A stretch of 64,000 nucleotides of DNA from Bradyrhizobium sp. CB1717 (GTDB lineage Bacteria; Pseudomonadota; Alphaproteobacteria; Rhizobiales; Xanthobacteraceae): contig NZ_CP121666.1 of the NCBI RefSeq assembly GCF_029714325.1, forward strand, positions 7,409,001-7,473,000, in the 5' to 3' direction. Position numbers and translations under genes: made by a program. A model generated the notes under the pieces. It searched no databases and was not told the origin of the DNA. It saw only the letters and a list, made by a program, of their open reading frames with translations. The first letter of the stretch is position 1. Each line of letters opens with the position of its first letter. Below, piece by piece: positions 17,522 to 26,636 of this stretch.

Positions 17522-19015
17522 GTGAACCCTCAGCCCAAGAGCATTACTGCTTCATCCGCCGGCGGCCTACGTTCCGGTCGCGATTTCCTGGAGTCGCTGA
17601 ACGATGGGCGGCAGGTCTTTCTGGACGGCGAGCTGGTAAAGGACGTTACGAAGCACTCGTCGCTGGCTCGAACGGCTCACACGCTTGCCGGCTTGTTTGA
17701 TCTGGCGGCCGAACCCGGCCTGAGGGATCGCATGACCTTCACGAGCCCAAAGACTGGACAGCCCGTGCTTAGGGCTTACCAAATCCCGAAGACGACAGAC
17801 GATCTGCGCGCGCGCCGCTTGTTCTCAGAGGTGTGGGCCGAGGCAACGTTCGGGCTGATGGGACGCACCCCGGATCACGTGGCCAGCTTTTTTTGCGGCT
17901 ATGCGGCCGTTCCGGAGGTCTTCAAGGCTGGCGGCGCTCAGTTCGCTGCAAACGTCGTGAACTTTTACGAGAAGATGCGCGACAATCATCTCTATGCTAG
18001 CTACGCAATCGTTCCTCCGCAGATCGATCGCAGTAAGCCGGCTCACAAGCAGGCTGACCCGACATTGTATGCCGGGATCGTGGCCGAAAAGGACGGGGGT
18101 ATCGTCCTCAAGGGCGCCCAGCAGCTGGCAACTGGTGGCCTATATTCGGATTATATCTATCTGAGCTGCATCCATCCGCTTCAGCCTGGAGACGAGAATT
18201 ACGCTAATGGCGCCATGATTCCGGCCAACGCTCCGGGACTGAAGCTGTATCCGCGGCGTCCTTTCGGCGCGGTGGCTTCGAATTCCCTCGACTATCCGCT
18301 GTCCGGACGGTTTGATGAGCCCGACTGCTTCGTGGTGTTGGACAATGTATTCGTTCCTTGGGAGAACGTCTTCATTCATCGCAACATCGATGTGTGCCGG
18401 GATCAGTGGTGGAAGACCCCGGCTCATGCGTATGGCAATTGTCAGGCTCAAACGCGTTACACGGTGAAGCTGCGTTTCATGATCGGTTTGGCGAAGCGGA
18501 TCAACGAGCTTTCCGGCAACGACAACAATCCGGCGGTCCAGGTGCAGATGGGTGAGTTGGCTTCGCTCGTCTCCATCATTGAAAACATGCTGCTGTCGCA
18601 GGAAGTAACCGCATCTGTCGATTCCAACGGCGTGCTTTGGCCCTCAAAGACGGCGCTGTATTCAATTATGGCTCTGCAGTCCGAGTTGAACGCTCGGATG
18701 CTCGAGATCATTCGAGAGTTGAGCGGCGCCGCAATGATCACGCTGCCGTCGTCGGCGGCAGATTTCGAGAACGCCGAGATGAACGCTGATATCGAGCGCT
18801 ATATGCAGTCGGGAGCGGCGGACGCAAAAGCGCGTGTTGCCGTAATGCGTATGGCTTGGGACTTCATCGGCTCGGAGTTTGGAAGTCGCCAGCAGCAATA
18901 CGAGAAGTTCTACGGCGGGGCTTCGTTCCTAGTGAAGCAGAACATGTTCCGGAACTATGATTTCAAGAGGGCGACGGGACTCGTTGAGAAGGCGCTTACT
19001 CTGCCGGCGTTCTGA
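17522..19015 (+). CDS. 4-hydroxyphenylacetate 3-hydroxylase (HpaB)-type flavin monooxygenase
   Basis: A 497-residue FADH2-dependent aromatic hydroxylase of the HpaB family. Visible family features include SGRDFLESLNDGRQVFLDGE at the N-terminus, the VLKGAQQLATGGLYSDYIYL segment, the DNVFVPWENVFIH motif, and the C-terminal SGAAMITLPSSAADFENAEM. The enzyme hydroxylates phenolic rings next to the hydroxyl group, using reduced flavin from a reductase such as that at 13926-14459. GTG 17522 is chosen over ATG 17468 because GGAG lies seven bases upstream and the earlier start overlaps the dyads. The exact substrate is unknown. Positions 19016-19228 downstream hold no recognised gene. Confidence 0.9.
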   Translation: MNPQPKSITASSAGGLRSGRDFLESLNDGRQVFLDGELVKDVTKHSSLARTAHTLAGLFDLAAEPGLRDRMTFTSPKTGQPVLRAYQIPKTTDDLRARRLFSEVWAEATFGLMGRTPDHVASFFCGYAAVPEVFKAGGAQFAANVVNFYEKMRDNHLYASYAIVPPQIDRSKPAHKQADPTLYAGIVAEKDGGIVLKGAQQLATGGLYSDYIYLSCIHPLQPGDENYANGAMIPANAPGLKLYPRRPFGAVASNSLDYPLSGRFDEPDCFVVLDNVFVPWENVFIHRNIDVCRDQWWKTPAHAYGNCQAQTRYTVKLRFMIGLAKRINELSGNDNNPAVQVQMGELASLVSIIENMLLSQEVTASVDSNGVLWPSKTALYSIMALQSELNARMLEIIRELSGAAMITLPSSAADFENAEMNADIERYMQSGAADAKARVAVMRMAWDFIGSEFGSRQQQYEKFYGGASFLVKQNMFRNYDFKRATGLVEKALTLPAF

Positions 19016-19228
19016 TGCTGCAGCATTGCGGGCGGGCCGGCCCGGCCCCGATGCGCTCCGCAAAATGGTGCGTCTCGCTTTGGGGGATACGAATGCTGAC
19101 GCCGTCTGCAAAGCGGCCTTTTGCACGAAATGCTGTCATTCGGCCTGCAATATTGCCCCCTAAGCCGGGGAGGGGTCAAATTTGGGCTCTGTCGCAGTTT
19201 TGGTGCAGCTCCGGTTATTCTCCGCCGA

Positions 19229-19777
19229 TTAGTCTGGCTGAAGCAGATCGATTTTCCCGCGGCCATACATCATCTGACGTCTGACGAGCTTGAGGCGCGT
19301 GATCTGACCTTCAGTCTGTCCGTTGGACCAAGGCGAGGTGATTGCCGCCCGAACCGCCGCTTCATCCCTTACGACACCGCTCGCGAACGAGGCGACGAGA
19401 CTGATGCGGGCGCGCTCGATCCACGGGGTGAGCCCTTCCTCAGCCTTGCGCCGGATCATCACGTGGAATTCGGCGATGATGTCGCGGGCCTCGACCAAGG
19501 TTGGTACGCCGGCTTCGATCGCCCCGATCGTGACGGTCTCCGCTTTCGTCAACAAGTCCCGGCCGATCGTCATGAGACGAGCGATCGTTCTGGCCGACGG
19601 AATCCGTTGAAGGTTTTGCGTGTCAACCTTTTCAGTTCGTCGTCTGCGGGTCGCCCACTCGCTGATGACGCGAAGCGAGCCTCGGAAGCCTCGCGCCTTC
19701 AGGCGGCGCCAAAGTTCAGCTCCGTTTCGACAGTCGGACGCCCACTGATCGTCGAGCCATGGCAAATGCAGGTCCAA
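19229..19777 (-). pseudogene. ISL3-family transposase, C-terminal fragment
   Basis: The C-terminal part of an ISL3 transposase, ending with the family signature SPWSNGQTEGQITRLKLVRR and then YGRGKIDLLQ. It contains the last catalytic Glu in the GQTEGQ segment. The N-terminal half, including the zinc-binding and first catalytic residues, is absent. The fragment abuts the broken DUF2285 gene on the opposite strand. Confidence 0.85.
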
Positions 19778-19796
19778 CGAACCTTGGCGTTACAGC

Positions 19797-20480
19797 AGGC
19801 GAGACGTCGGATTTCGCTTGGGAAAGCCTCCGTCGCAATCCCGAATATCAGGCTGACTACCGAGACACGCTCTCAAAACACGGGCAAGTGACTCCTCAAT
19901 TCCGGAGGAGATGGGGCCTCTGCTTTCGCTCATGACCCGCAGAGGTCTTTTCACGAGCTGACCATCTTCTGGGCGCCCGAGGCTACGTGGTATCGCTCGT
20001 TGAAAGCGTTTCCGATCCACATGGCGTTGTCGCTAGGATTGAGCTTGCCGATCTTCCATCGGACAGTATCCGACAGGCAGCTGATGGTTGGCATGCTGTA
20101 GTGCGCATTCACGAAACGCAACATCACCTGCGGCTGAAGCAGGCCCCACGTTTAGGTACCCTTTATGCATCGAACAGCCGATCCACGACGCGGACTTCGA
20201 GATCCGAGCCCACGCCTCGCTTCGATTGTGGCGCGCGATCAATGGTCGTCCGCCAGGGCCTCCGATTGCTCTCCTATCGGCACAGCGGCGTAAGCGATTG
20301 GCTCTGAGCTTGCGCGCCCTCGATGGGCACATGGACGGCGCCTCCTACCGTGACATCGCCGTGGTACTGTTCGGTCCAAGGCGCATCTCTGAGCAGGCCT
20401 GGAAAACCCACCCGCTGCGCAGCCGAATTATCCGCCTGCTTAAGGCCGGTTTGGCACTCATGCGCGGTGGCGTCACGCCG
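19797..20480 (+). pseudogene. DUF6499/DUF2285 transcriptional-regulator-like gene, frameshifted
   Basis: Successive plus-strand frames assemble one gene. Piece one reads SDFAWESLRRNPEYQADYRD and ends GLCFRS with TGA. Piece two reads AHDPQRSFHELTIFWAPEA. Piece three holds ARIELADLPSDSIRQAADGW. Piece four holds LRALDGHMDGASYRDIAVVL, then FGPRRISEQAWKTHPLRSRI. The last is the DUF2285 domain and the first is the DUF6499 region. At least three frame changes break it. Such genes sit near conjugation or excision modules of rhizobial integrative elements, so this is probably a leftover of one. Confidence 0.75.
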
Positions 20481-20537
20481 GCAGGTTTATTTGGCTCGGG
20501 TATGAAAACGTCTCCTCTGACGCCACGCGACAATTAG

Positions 20538-20869
20538 GCTGCTGAACGCAGGCCGAGGTCGTCCCTTCGGATGCTCGATGGCGGCGCCGCGGCTGTTCCC
20601 TGAATTGGCGGATTCAAGTGTGCCAGGGCCAGTTATGGGGGGCGGCGCGGGACGGCCGAGATCGTCAGATCTCGTCGAGAGCAACTTGGCAATTGTTCTG
20701 ACCTGTGCCGGATACCTCGGCCAACCATGCCTCAAATGCCGCAACTCGTGTTTCTCCACTTTCACGTTGGTCTGCGGATGACAGCGGAAGCTGCGGCTCG
20801 AGCAGCTTCTGAAATAAAGAGGGTGTGCTGAGCCGCGCGATGTTGCCTCAACATCACGCAGTCATGCCA
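20538..20869. other. No recognisable gene
   Basis: About 330 bases between the DUF2285 remnant and the sulfotransferase stop. No coding frame with family features, hairpin with a T-run or repeat was seen. Confidence 0.45.
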
Positions 20870-22075
20870 TTACGAATGGCCTTCGGGCAACGCATCTTGA
20901 GCAGCCTTCGCTGCCGTGAGCGCCTCGGTCAGCTGCGCTGCGATTGAATTTGCGACCCGCAAATTTTCCTCTCTCTTGGATGCGGCCAGACGTTGCGCTT
21001 GCAGAAGTATCGAAGGGCCAAAAGCCAACGAGGAGTTCTCTTGAGCTTGCTGGCCAGTACTGTTTAGCTCGGCATCGCTAGTGGAGATGTCAAATGATCC
21101 TCCTGTCTTACCTTCCAGGAAATCCCAGCAGCTTCGAAATAGCTGACGATAGCTTTCGGTGACTTCCGGGCCCTTGTCTACTACGCCAGCTTGTTCTGCA
21201 AACCGAAGATCCTGCTCATAACCGAGCTCTATCAAAAGCTGCGCGCCAACCAGATCTGTCACGACCTGCATCTCTTCGATGCACAATTCGGTTTGCCAGG
21301 CCCGGACTGAGCGATCGTCAACGGTCTTTTTCTCGAGGATCTTTCGATCGCCGAACGCACTAGACCGGAGATATTCCGTTTGCGCCAATGGCGCCGATGA
21401 CATGTCCATCGGGGCGTGTCCAAGGCCAGCAACCACGCGCCGGATTTCCTCGTCGGGATGCGTCACAAGTACTTCATACTGCACCACTTGTGTGTGGAGT
21501 TCACTACGGTACGCCGCAAGCGCGGGCAGACCCAGAACAAGGTCGGCGAGCGAAGATGCGATCGCGGGCGTAGGCCGACCCAGCACGATATCGGCTACAC
21601 ACGAGGCGATCGCGGGTGGGGAACTTGCCGCCAGAAGCGGAACGCCCCACGTCGATTTCAGTGATGCGGCAATGGCGTAAGGATTGCGCATCAGAACGAT
21701 CCGCGGCGCCTCCGGATAGAGCAAATCCAAAAAGTCGAGCACGGTCCAATACCGCGGAGTCTTGTCTATCAGGGTGCGCTTGCCGACAGCTGCCAAATAC
21801 TGCCCATAGGCTGCATCAGCAAAAGCGCGCGTGACGCCCGTTCGATCTATTCGGCCCAAGAATTCGGAAGTTGCGGCCTGAACCATTGAGGTCCCGGCGG
21901 GGTGACGGTGGTCGACCCGACCAAAAGCCTCAAGTGCCAACATCAGCCAGGGCTCAGGCGGAGCCAAAATATCCGGGTGCGACTGAAGCAAATGCGCCAG
22001 CAGCGTTGTCCCCGAGCGGGGAAGCCCCAGAAGAAAGCATACCGCAGGCAAATGGTTTGCATCTTGATTCATCAT
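20870..22075 (-). CDS. PAPS-dependent sulfotransferase-family protein
   Basis: A 401-residue protein opening with the 5'-phosphosulfate-binding loop LLGLPRSGTTLLAHLLQSHP and continuing with TLIDKTPRYWTVLDFLDLLY and PRIVLMRNPYAIAASL, which contains the 3'-phosphate-binding Arg region. The acceptor is unknown. Residues around 150-190 contain a tandem repeat (PPAIASCVADIVLGR, then PTPAIASSLADLVLGL). The last 90 residues are Ala/Glu/Gln-rich and helical, probably a coiled coil. ATG 22075 follows a GAGGAG sequence. It stands apart from the transport operon, with a 333-bp gap upstream. Confidence 0.85.
   Translation of the reverse strand: MMNQDANHLPAVCFLLGLPRSGTTLLAHLLQSHPDILAPPEPWLMLALEAFGRVDHRHPAGTSMVQAATSEFLGRIDRTGVTRAFADAAYGQYLAAVGKRTLIDKTPRYWTVLDFLDLLYPEAPRIVLMRNPYAIAASLKSTWGVPLLAASSPPAIASCVADIVLGRPTPAIASSLADLVLGLPALAAYRSELHTQVVQYEVLVTHPDEEIRRVVAGLGHAPMDMSSAPLAQTEYLRSSAFGDRKILEKKTVDDRSVRAWQTELCIEEMQVVTDLVGAQLLIELGYEQDLRFAEQAGVVDKGPEVTESYRQLFRSCWDFLEGKTGGSFDISTSDAELNSTGQQAQENSSLAFGPSILLQAQRLAASKREENLRVANSIAAQLTEALTAAKAAQDALPEGHS
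21531..21626. repeat. 48-bp tandem duplication inside the sulfotransferase gene
   Basis: Two 48-base units start at 21531 and 21579; each begins CCCAG and contains GCGATCGCGGG. They keep the reading frame and duplicate a 16-residue helical segment in the protein. Confidence 0.75.
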
Positions 22076-22408
22076 TCAACGCATCTCCTCGGACGGACCG
22101 TTCGACCGTCCTGGCTCCTTCATATGGTCGAAAAAAACAGCACTAGCGACGCGCTTCAGCACGAGCCTTCTCGCGTCGTCATGCACTTTTGGCGTAGAAT
22201 GTGAGTCACGACCTTGGCTCGTTTTCTGCTCCACAGTTCTCAGACACGGCAGAACTGTTTGACGCCATCTTCGTTCGACAACTTTCCGTAAGCTCGGTGC
22301 CGCCCACATCGCAAGCCATCTCATCGCTGGTGGCGTCGTCCCGAGTCGTCAGCGACAGTACATTGAATTGACGTGCCAATCGGAGCAGGCAAAGGTTGCA
22401 CATGCCTA
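22076..22408. other. No recognisable gene
   Basis: A 333-base gap between the sulfotransferase start and the alcohol dehydrogenase stop. It shows no gene with family features. The sulfotransferase promoter probably lies here. Confidence 0.45.
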
Positions 22409-23509
22409 TCACGATGGCGTCAGTGTAACGTGAACGGCATCGTGGCCGTCGACGACCTCTCGGCCAAGGGTTCGAACGGCGTCGGTCACTTGAGCGAGCG
22501 CAAACGAGTGGGAACAAAGCGCCTGAAGGGCGGCTCCTTCTTCCCTGATCATATTGATTGCCATTTCAGTTGACTGCCATCCAGCGCTCAGGACGCCGAC
22601 GAGCTCGATCTCACTTAGAACAACCTTGTCGATCGGCAGACCATTCAGCTTGTTCTGGCCTTTGAGACCCGCCAACACGACCCTTCCACCACGCTTCACC
22701 ATATCGATTGCCTGCAACACAGGCGCCATGGCCCCAGATGAGACGTCGAGAACGACATCGGCAAGCCGGCCGTCTGTGAGCTCGATAACTCGCTGGACGG
22801 GATTTTCTTCATCCACGTTAATGGTGGCCGTCGCGCCTAGGTTTACGGCTAGTGCCAGGCGCCCTGCATCCGCGCCTGTTCCAGTCACGATGATGTTCGC
22901 AGCGCCCGCCTTCTTCGCCGTTGCGACGGCGAGCAATCCTCGCTGCCCGGGTCCTTCGATGACGACGGTCGACCCCATCCCGACCTTTCCGATCTCGTAC
23001 GCCCAGCGGATTGCGTTCGACAACGGGTTTACCAGCGTCATCAAATCGGTCGGGATGTTTGACGGCAGTTTGTGCACCATCGTGCGCGGATGCAAATAGG
23101 TATGCGTGGCGTATCCGCCCCAAAGCGAGGGAGTCACTTTGGTGCTCTGATATAGGCCATACCCCAAATCCGTCTGGCAACGGGTATAGGCGCCCCGTAC
23201 ACAATCCTCACAATGGCCGCAGGGGATTATCGGTTCGATGGCGACGCGATCTCCCTCTTTCACGTTCCACAGCTTGGAGGCCTTCGGTCCAACCCGTTCA
23301 ATGACCCCCATTACTTCATGCCCCGGGATGATGGGCATACCCCCGCCCCAGTCTTTAAGGTGCCCCAGCCATTGATCATAGTCCGTTCCGCAGAGCCCAC
23401 AGGCCTCGACACGCAGAACAGCATCGTCATCGGCGATCCCTGGAATAGCGAACTCGCGAAATTGAAAGTTCTTCGGAGCTTCGAGAACGGCTGCGAGTGC
23501 CTTCGTCAT
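22409..23509 (-). CDS. Zinc-dependent alcohol dehydrogenase (threonine-dehydrogenase-like MDR)
   Basis: A 366-residue MDR enzyme with catalytic zinc ligands in ACGLCGTDYDQW (Cys) and IIPGHEVMGVIE (His, Glu), the four-Cys structural zinc lobe in PCGHCEDCVRGAYTRC, and a Rossmann loop VIEGPGQRGLLAV that departs slightly from GxGxxG. It oxidises a secondary or primary alcohol with NAD(P). ATG 23509 is chosen because TGAGGTG lies five bases upstream; longer frames add an atypical leader. It is oriented with the oxygenase genes, after a 231-bp gap that contains no gene. Confidence 0.9.
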   Translation of the reverse strand: MTKALAAVLEAPKNFQFREFAIPGIADDDAVLRVEACGLCGTDYDQWLGHLKDWGGGMPIIPGHEVMGVIERVGPKASKLWNVKEGDRVAIEPIIPCGHCEDCVRGAYTRCQTDLGYGLYQSTKVTPSLWGGYATHTYLHPRTMVHKLPSNIPTDLMTLVNPLSNAIRWAYEIGKVGMGSTVVIEGPGQRGLLAVATAKKAGAANIIVTGTGADAGRLALAVNLGATATINVDEENPVQRVIELTDGRLADVVLDVSSGAMAPVLQAIDMVKRGGRVVLAGLKGQNKLNGLPIDKVVLSEIELVGVLSAGWQSTEMAINMIREEGAALQALCSHSFALAQVTDAVRTLGREVVDGHDAVHVTLTPS

Positions 23510-23740
23510 TAAACACCTCAGATTGATGCCACTTTCGAACAGGACTTCAGCGAACGAGCGGCAGTTCCGCAGCTCTAACTCACACGATTCAAGCTGCGCA
23601 TGAGCCACTGCCATACCAACAGGAGTACGCTTACGAACATGGAGTCCCCTCTCCTACCGAGCAGCCGCACGGGATCCAATGCCCTTCACGGATGTTCTCG
23701 TAGCACCAGCCTTCGTCGTAGCTCGTGACCTCGGCGGTTT

Positions 23741-24958
23741 TCATTGTACTTTCGGTAGGTTCGTTAGCGCGGTCTTATCGATCGGCGAGTTGGCCAGCAT
23801 CATTCGCTTTGCCTCCCGTACCTCGCGAGGACTGTTGAATGCTGCGACCGCATTGATGCGCTCGCCCGCGACGAAGAACTGGACGAAGCGGCCGACGTCG
23901 CAGTTGCCCTTAACGTAGATGTCGTCTGCCCGGCGCGGTATTCCTAAAAGCTGAAAATTGAGGTCGAACTGGTCCGACCAAAACCATGGTAGTTCGCGAT
24001 ATCTCGAATCCTCATCGAGCATGGCCTTAGCAGCCGCGATTCCCTGATTCTGCGCGTTGTGCCATGTTTCAAGACGGTGTCGCAGTCCCACTCGATCCAC
24101 TGGGTGGCTTGCGACGTCTCCAGCGGCAAAGATGTATGGATCGGAGGTACGAGTGGTCTCGTCCACAACGATTCCGTTGTCTACACTAAGCCCGCAGCCG
24201 GCGGCGAGCTCAACGTTCGGTTCTACTCCCACCCCGACGACCACGATGGCAGTCTGCACGGAGTGCCCGTCAGCAAAAATCGCTCGCTCGACGGTGTCGT
24301 TCCCCTCGAGTGCGGTGAGCTTTGCGTTCAATCGCACGTCTACGCCCCGACGGGCATGTAGTTCCTGGAAGTACGCAGCCGTCGCTTTGGGTAGCGATCG
24401 ACCGCACAATTGATCGCCCGCTTCCACGAGCGTCACCCCCACGCCCAGGGCGATGGCAGCCGCGGCGACCTCCAACCCGATCCAGCCACCACCTACCACC
24501 AGGAGGTGTTTGGCCGCTCCGAGCGATTGACGAATGCGAACGCTGTCCTCGATCGTGCGAAGATAATGGATGCCTTTGAGATCCGCTCCAGGATTGGAGA
24601 GTCTTCTGGGCCGGGCTCCCGTGGCCAGCAGCAACCGGTCATATGGGATCTTTTCTCCACTCCGGAGCAAAAGCTCATGTCCTGACCGGTCGATCCCTAC
24701 GGCGGTGGATGCCCTGCGCACATCAATGTCCAATCGGTGCAGCTTCTCTATCGTGAACAGATAAGTGCCTGCTGGGTCTTTACCCGAGACGAGAAAGTCC
24801 TTCGAGAGCGGAGGGCGTTCATACGGCGGATGGTCCTCCTCGCCGACAAGTACGATCCGGCCGGCGTAACCACGCTCGCGCAACGTCCGAGCGGCCCATC
24901 CTCCAGCCTGTCCCGCTCCCACAATGACGTATTGCTTTCCGTTTCCCGTTGTTGACAT
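23741..24958 (-). CDS. Ferredoxin:NAD(P)H reductase component of an aromatic dioxygenase
   Basis: A 405-residue FAD-dependent pyridine nucleotide-disulphide-type reductase. The FAD loop is YVIVGAGQAGGWAARTLRER, the NAD(P)H loop is LLVVGGGWIGLEVAAAAIAL, the second FAD motif is SDPYIFAAGDVASHPV, and the C-terminal reductase domain includes WFWSDQFDLNFQLLGIP. This is the BphA4/rubredoxin-reductase class that passes electrons from NADH to a Rieske ferredoxin. It lies 9 bp downstream of the ferredoxin gene and completes a three-component oxygenase. Confidence 0.93.
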   Translation of the reverse strand: MSTTGNGKQYVIVGAGQAGGWAARTLRERGYAGRIVLVGEEDHPPYERPPLSKDFLVSGKDPAGTYLFTIEKLHRLDIDVRRASTAVGIDRSGHELLLRSGEKIPYDRLLLATGARPRRLSNPGADLKGIHYLRTIEDSVRIRQSLGAAKHLLVVGGGWIGLEVAAAAIALGVGVTLVEAGDQLCGRSLPKATAAYFQELHARRGVDVRLNAKLTALEGNDTVERAIFADGHSVQTAIVVVGVGVEPNVELAAGCGLSVDNGIVVDETTRTSDPYIFAAGDVASHPVDRVGLRHRLETWHNAQNQGIAAAKAMLDEDSRYRELPWFWSDQFDLNFQLLGIPRRADDIYVKGNCDVGRFVQFFVAGERINAVAAFNSPREVREAKRMMLANSPIDKTALTNLPKVQ

Positions 24959-24967
24959 AGCCGGGGA

Positions 24968-25273
24968 TCACACGTCCACGAGGATCTGTTCGTCTTCCAA
25001 CCGTACTGGGTAGGATTTCAAATCCGCATCTGCAGGCGGCCCGAGGCAACGACCAGTCGGAATATGGAAAAGCGCGCCATGTAGGGGACACTCGACGGTG
25101 TCCCCCTCCACAAAGCCATCCGACATTAGCGCAAACGCATGCGGGCAGACATTGTCCAACGCATAGTAGGTGGAGTCGACCTGAAAAATCGCAAAGCTGC
25201 GTTCTCCAATGGAGAACGCAAACGGCGTATCTGCCGACACTTTGTCACGGGTCGTTATTTGCTGCCAAGCCAT
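24968..25273 (-). CDS. Rieske [2Fe-2S] ferredoxin
   Basis: A 101-residue Rieske ferredoxin with both cluster motifs, NVCPHAFALMSDGF (Cys-x-His) and VECPLHGALFHIPTGRCLGP (Cys-x2-His). It shuttles electrons from the reductase at 23741-24958 to the terminal oxygenase at 25301-26614. Spacing on both sides is under 30 bp, consistent with one operon. Confidence 0.94.
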   Translation of the reverse strand: MAWQQITTRDKVSADTPFAFSIGERSFAIFQVDSTYYALDNVCPHAFALMSDGFVEGDTVECPLHGALFHIPTGRCLGPPADADLKSYPVRLEDEQILVDV

Positions 25274-25300
25274 ATTCTGTTCCGCTGGTGATGCCTCGAT

Positions 25301-26614
25301 CTAAGCTGCTTCGCGCTTTGGCATGAGCTGCCCATCGTGCTGTGCCAAAAAGGTGTCAAGTTCGCCATGCTCAGACACAACATCAAGAGGTTCAACGGCG
25401 TAGGCTGTGCCGTCTTTGATGGTCTGTTTGAATTTTGCGAGACTTGCATCGTCTTGCACAATGTCCAGGATCCGGCGGCGCGCACGGACGATGCCGATGT
25501 CGGCAGCCACAAGGAACTCCTTGGCTCGGTCAACAATGCGTCCGCTGCTACCTTCGAGCGCTAGCATCCCTTCCTGCATGGCCCGGTCTTGATCATTAAG
25601 ACCATGAATGCCAGTCGGGCTGGAAAGGCTCTGCCCCTCCCGGTTGATCAAGTAATTGTTCTGGGCCGTACGGACCGGAACGTACGTATCGATGATCGAC
25701 CCAGTATTCAGCTTGAAGGGTTGATACGTGCTCTCGGGCGGGAACGCGAGGCCCCTTCCCACGTAGTCTAGGAAGGCCTGAGGCAAGTCGCCTTTTCTAT
25801 AATAGTTGAAGTCCCACGTGTAGGTATTGTGGTCATCGATCGGGATGAACGCGCGGCCACCGATTGGGAAATCTGCGCTAGGAATGGAGCTGAATGCCGG
25901 AACCATGAACTGGGATACACGCCAGTAGAAGTTCCGCTCCGCGTTTCGTCTGGCGATAGCAAGCACGCCAATGGCAGTATTCTTTGCATACAGCTTTGGA
26001 GAAAGGTCCGAAGCCGAGTAGTGCTGATGCACCGGCGAAGTGGCCATCGTTGCCGGATTCGTATGAAGGATCGACACGTGCGAGCTGTCGAGCTCGCCCT
26101 CCATGCCTTGGAGCCAGTTAGACTCCTGGATCCAGACGGTGACATTCCGCTGCGATTTCGGCAGGCCCATCCACGGAAATTTCGGCAGCTCCGGCGGGGT
26201 ATCCTGTCCCATATAGACCCAGACAACGTCTGCCTGTTCGACCGCCGTATACGACTTGATCTTGACTTTAGCACAGACCGCCTTGTCCGACTCATTTTTC
26301 ATGTCCAAACACCGGCCGGACTTATCGTAGAGCCACCCGTGGTAGGCACAACGAATTCCCTGCTCCTCAACCCGTCCATAGAAGAGCGGCGCCAGCCTGT
26401 GGGCGCAGTTCGCCTGCACAATACCGACCTGTCCATTTCCACTGCGGAAAGCGAGAAGTTCCTCACCGAGGAGCTTCAGACGTACCGGCGCGCAGCCTGG
26501 CTTCGGCAGTTGTGCGGACAGCAACGCCGGAAGCCAAACGGAGCGAAAGAGCTCGCCGAGCTTGGTGCCAGGCCCCACATGAGAAAGAACATCAACTTGG
26601 TTGGTACGTGACAT
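25301..26614 (-). CDS. Rieske oxygenase large subunit (phthalate-dioxygenase-like)
   Basis: A 437-residue terminal oxygenase. The N-terminal Rieske domain has NCAHRLAPLFYGRV and GIRCAYHGWLYDKSGRCLDM. The catalytic domain has the mononuclear iron ligand pattern Asp-x2-His-x4-His in GELDSSHVSILHTN. The overall type, with no beta-subunit gene nearby, fits the homotrimeric phthalate 4,5-dioxygenase/O-demethylase group, which hydroxylates or demethylates aromatic acids and ethers. ATG 26614 follows AGGA by nine bases. The substrate is not readable from the sequence. Confidence 0.93.
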   Translation of the reverse strand: MSRTNQVDVLSHVGPGTKLGELFRSVWLPALLSAQLPKPGCAPVRLKLLGEELLAFRSGNGQVGIVQANCAHRLAPLFYGRVEEQGIRCAYHGWLYDKSGRCLDMKNESDKAVCAKVKIKSYTAVEQADVVWVYMGQDTPPELPKFPWMGLPKSQRNVTVWIQESNWLQGMEGELDSSHVSILHTNPATMATSPVHQHYSASDLSPKLYAKNTAIGVLAIARRNAERNFYWRVSQFMVPAFSSIPSADFPIGGRAFIPIDDHNTYTWDFNYYRKGDLPQAFLDYVGRGLAFPPESTYQPFKLNTGSIIDTYVPVRTAQNNYLINREGQSLSSPTGIHGLNDQDRAMQEGMLALEGSSGRIVDRAKEFLVAADIGIVRARRRILDIVQDDASLAKFKQTIKDGTAYAVEPLDVVSEHGELDTFLAQHDGQLMPKREAA

Positions 26615-26636
26615 GGTCAGCATCCTTTCAAAGTTG

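Noticed and set aside
19016..19080. GC-rich dyad after the HpaB-type gene as a terminator
   Set aside because: GGGCGGGCCGGCCCGGCCCC can pair with itself in several ways, but no T-run follows and the fold is not unique.
19121..19891. 256-residue plus-strand frame
   Set aside because: It is antisense to the ISL3 transposase fragment and shows no domain features.
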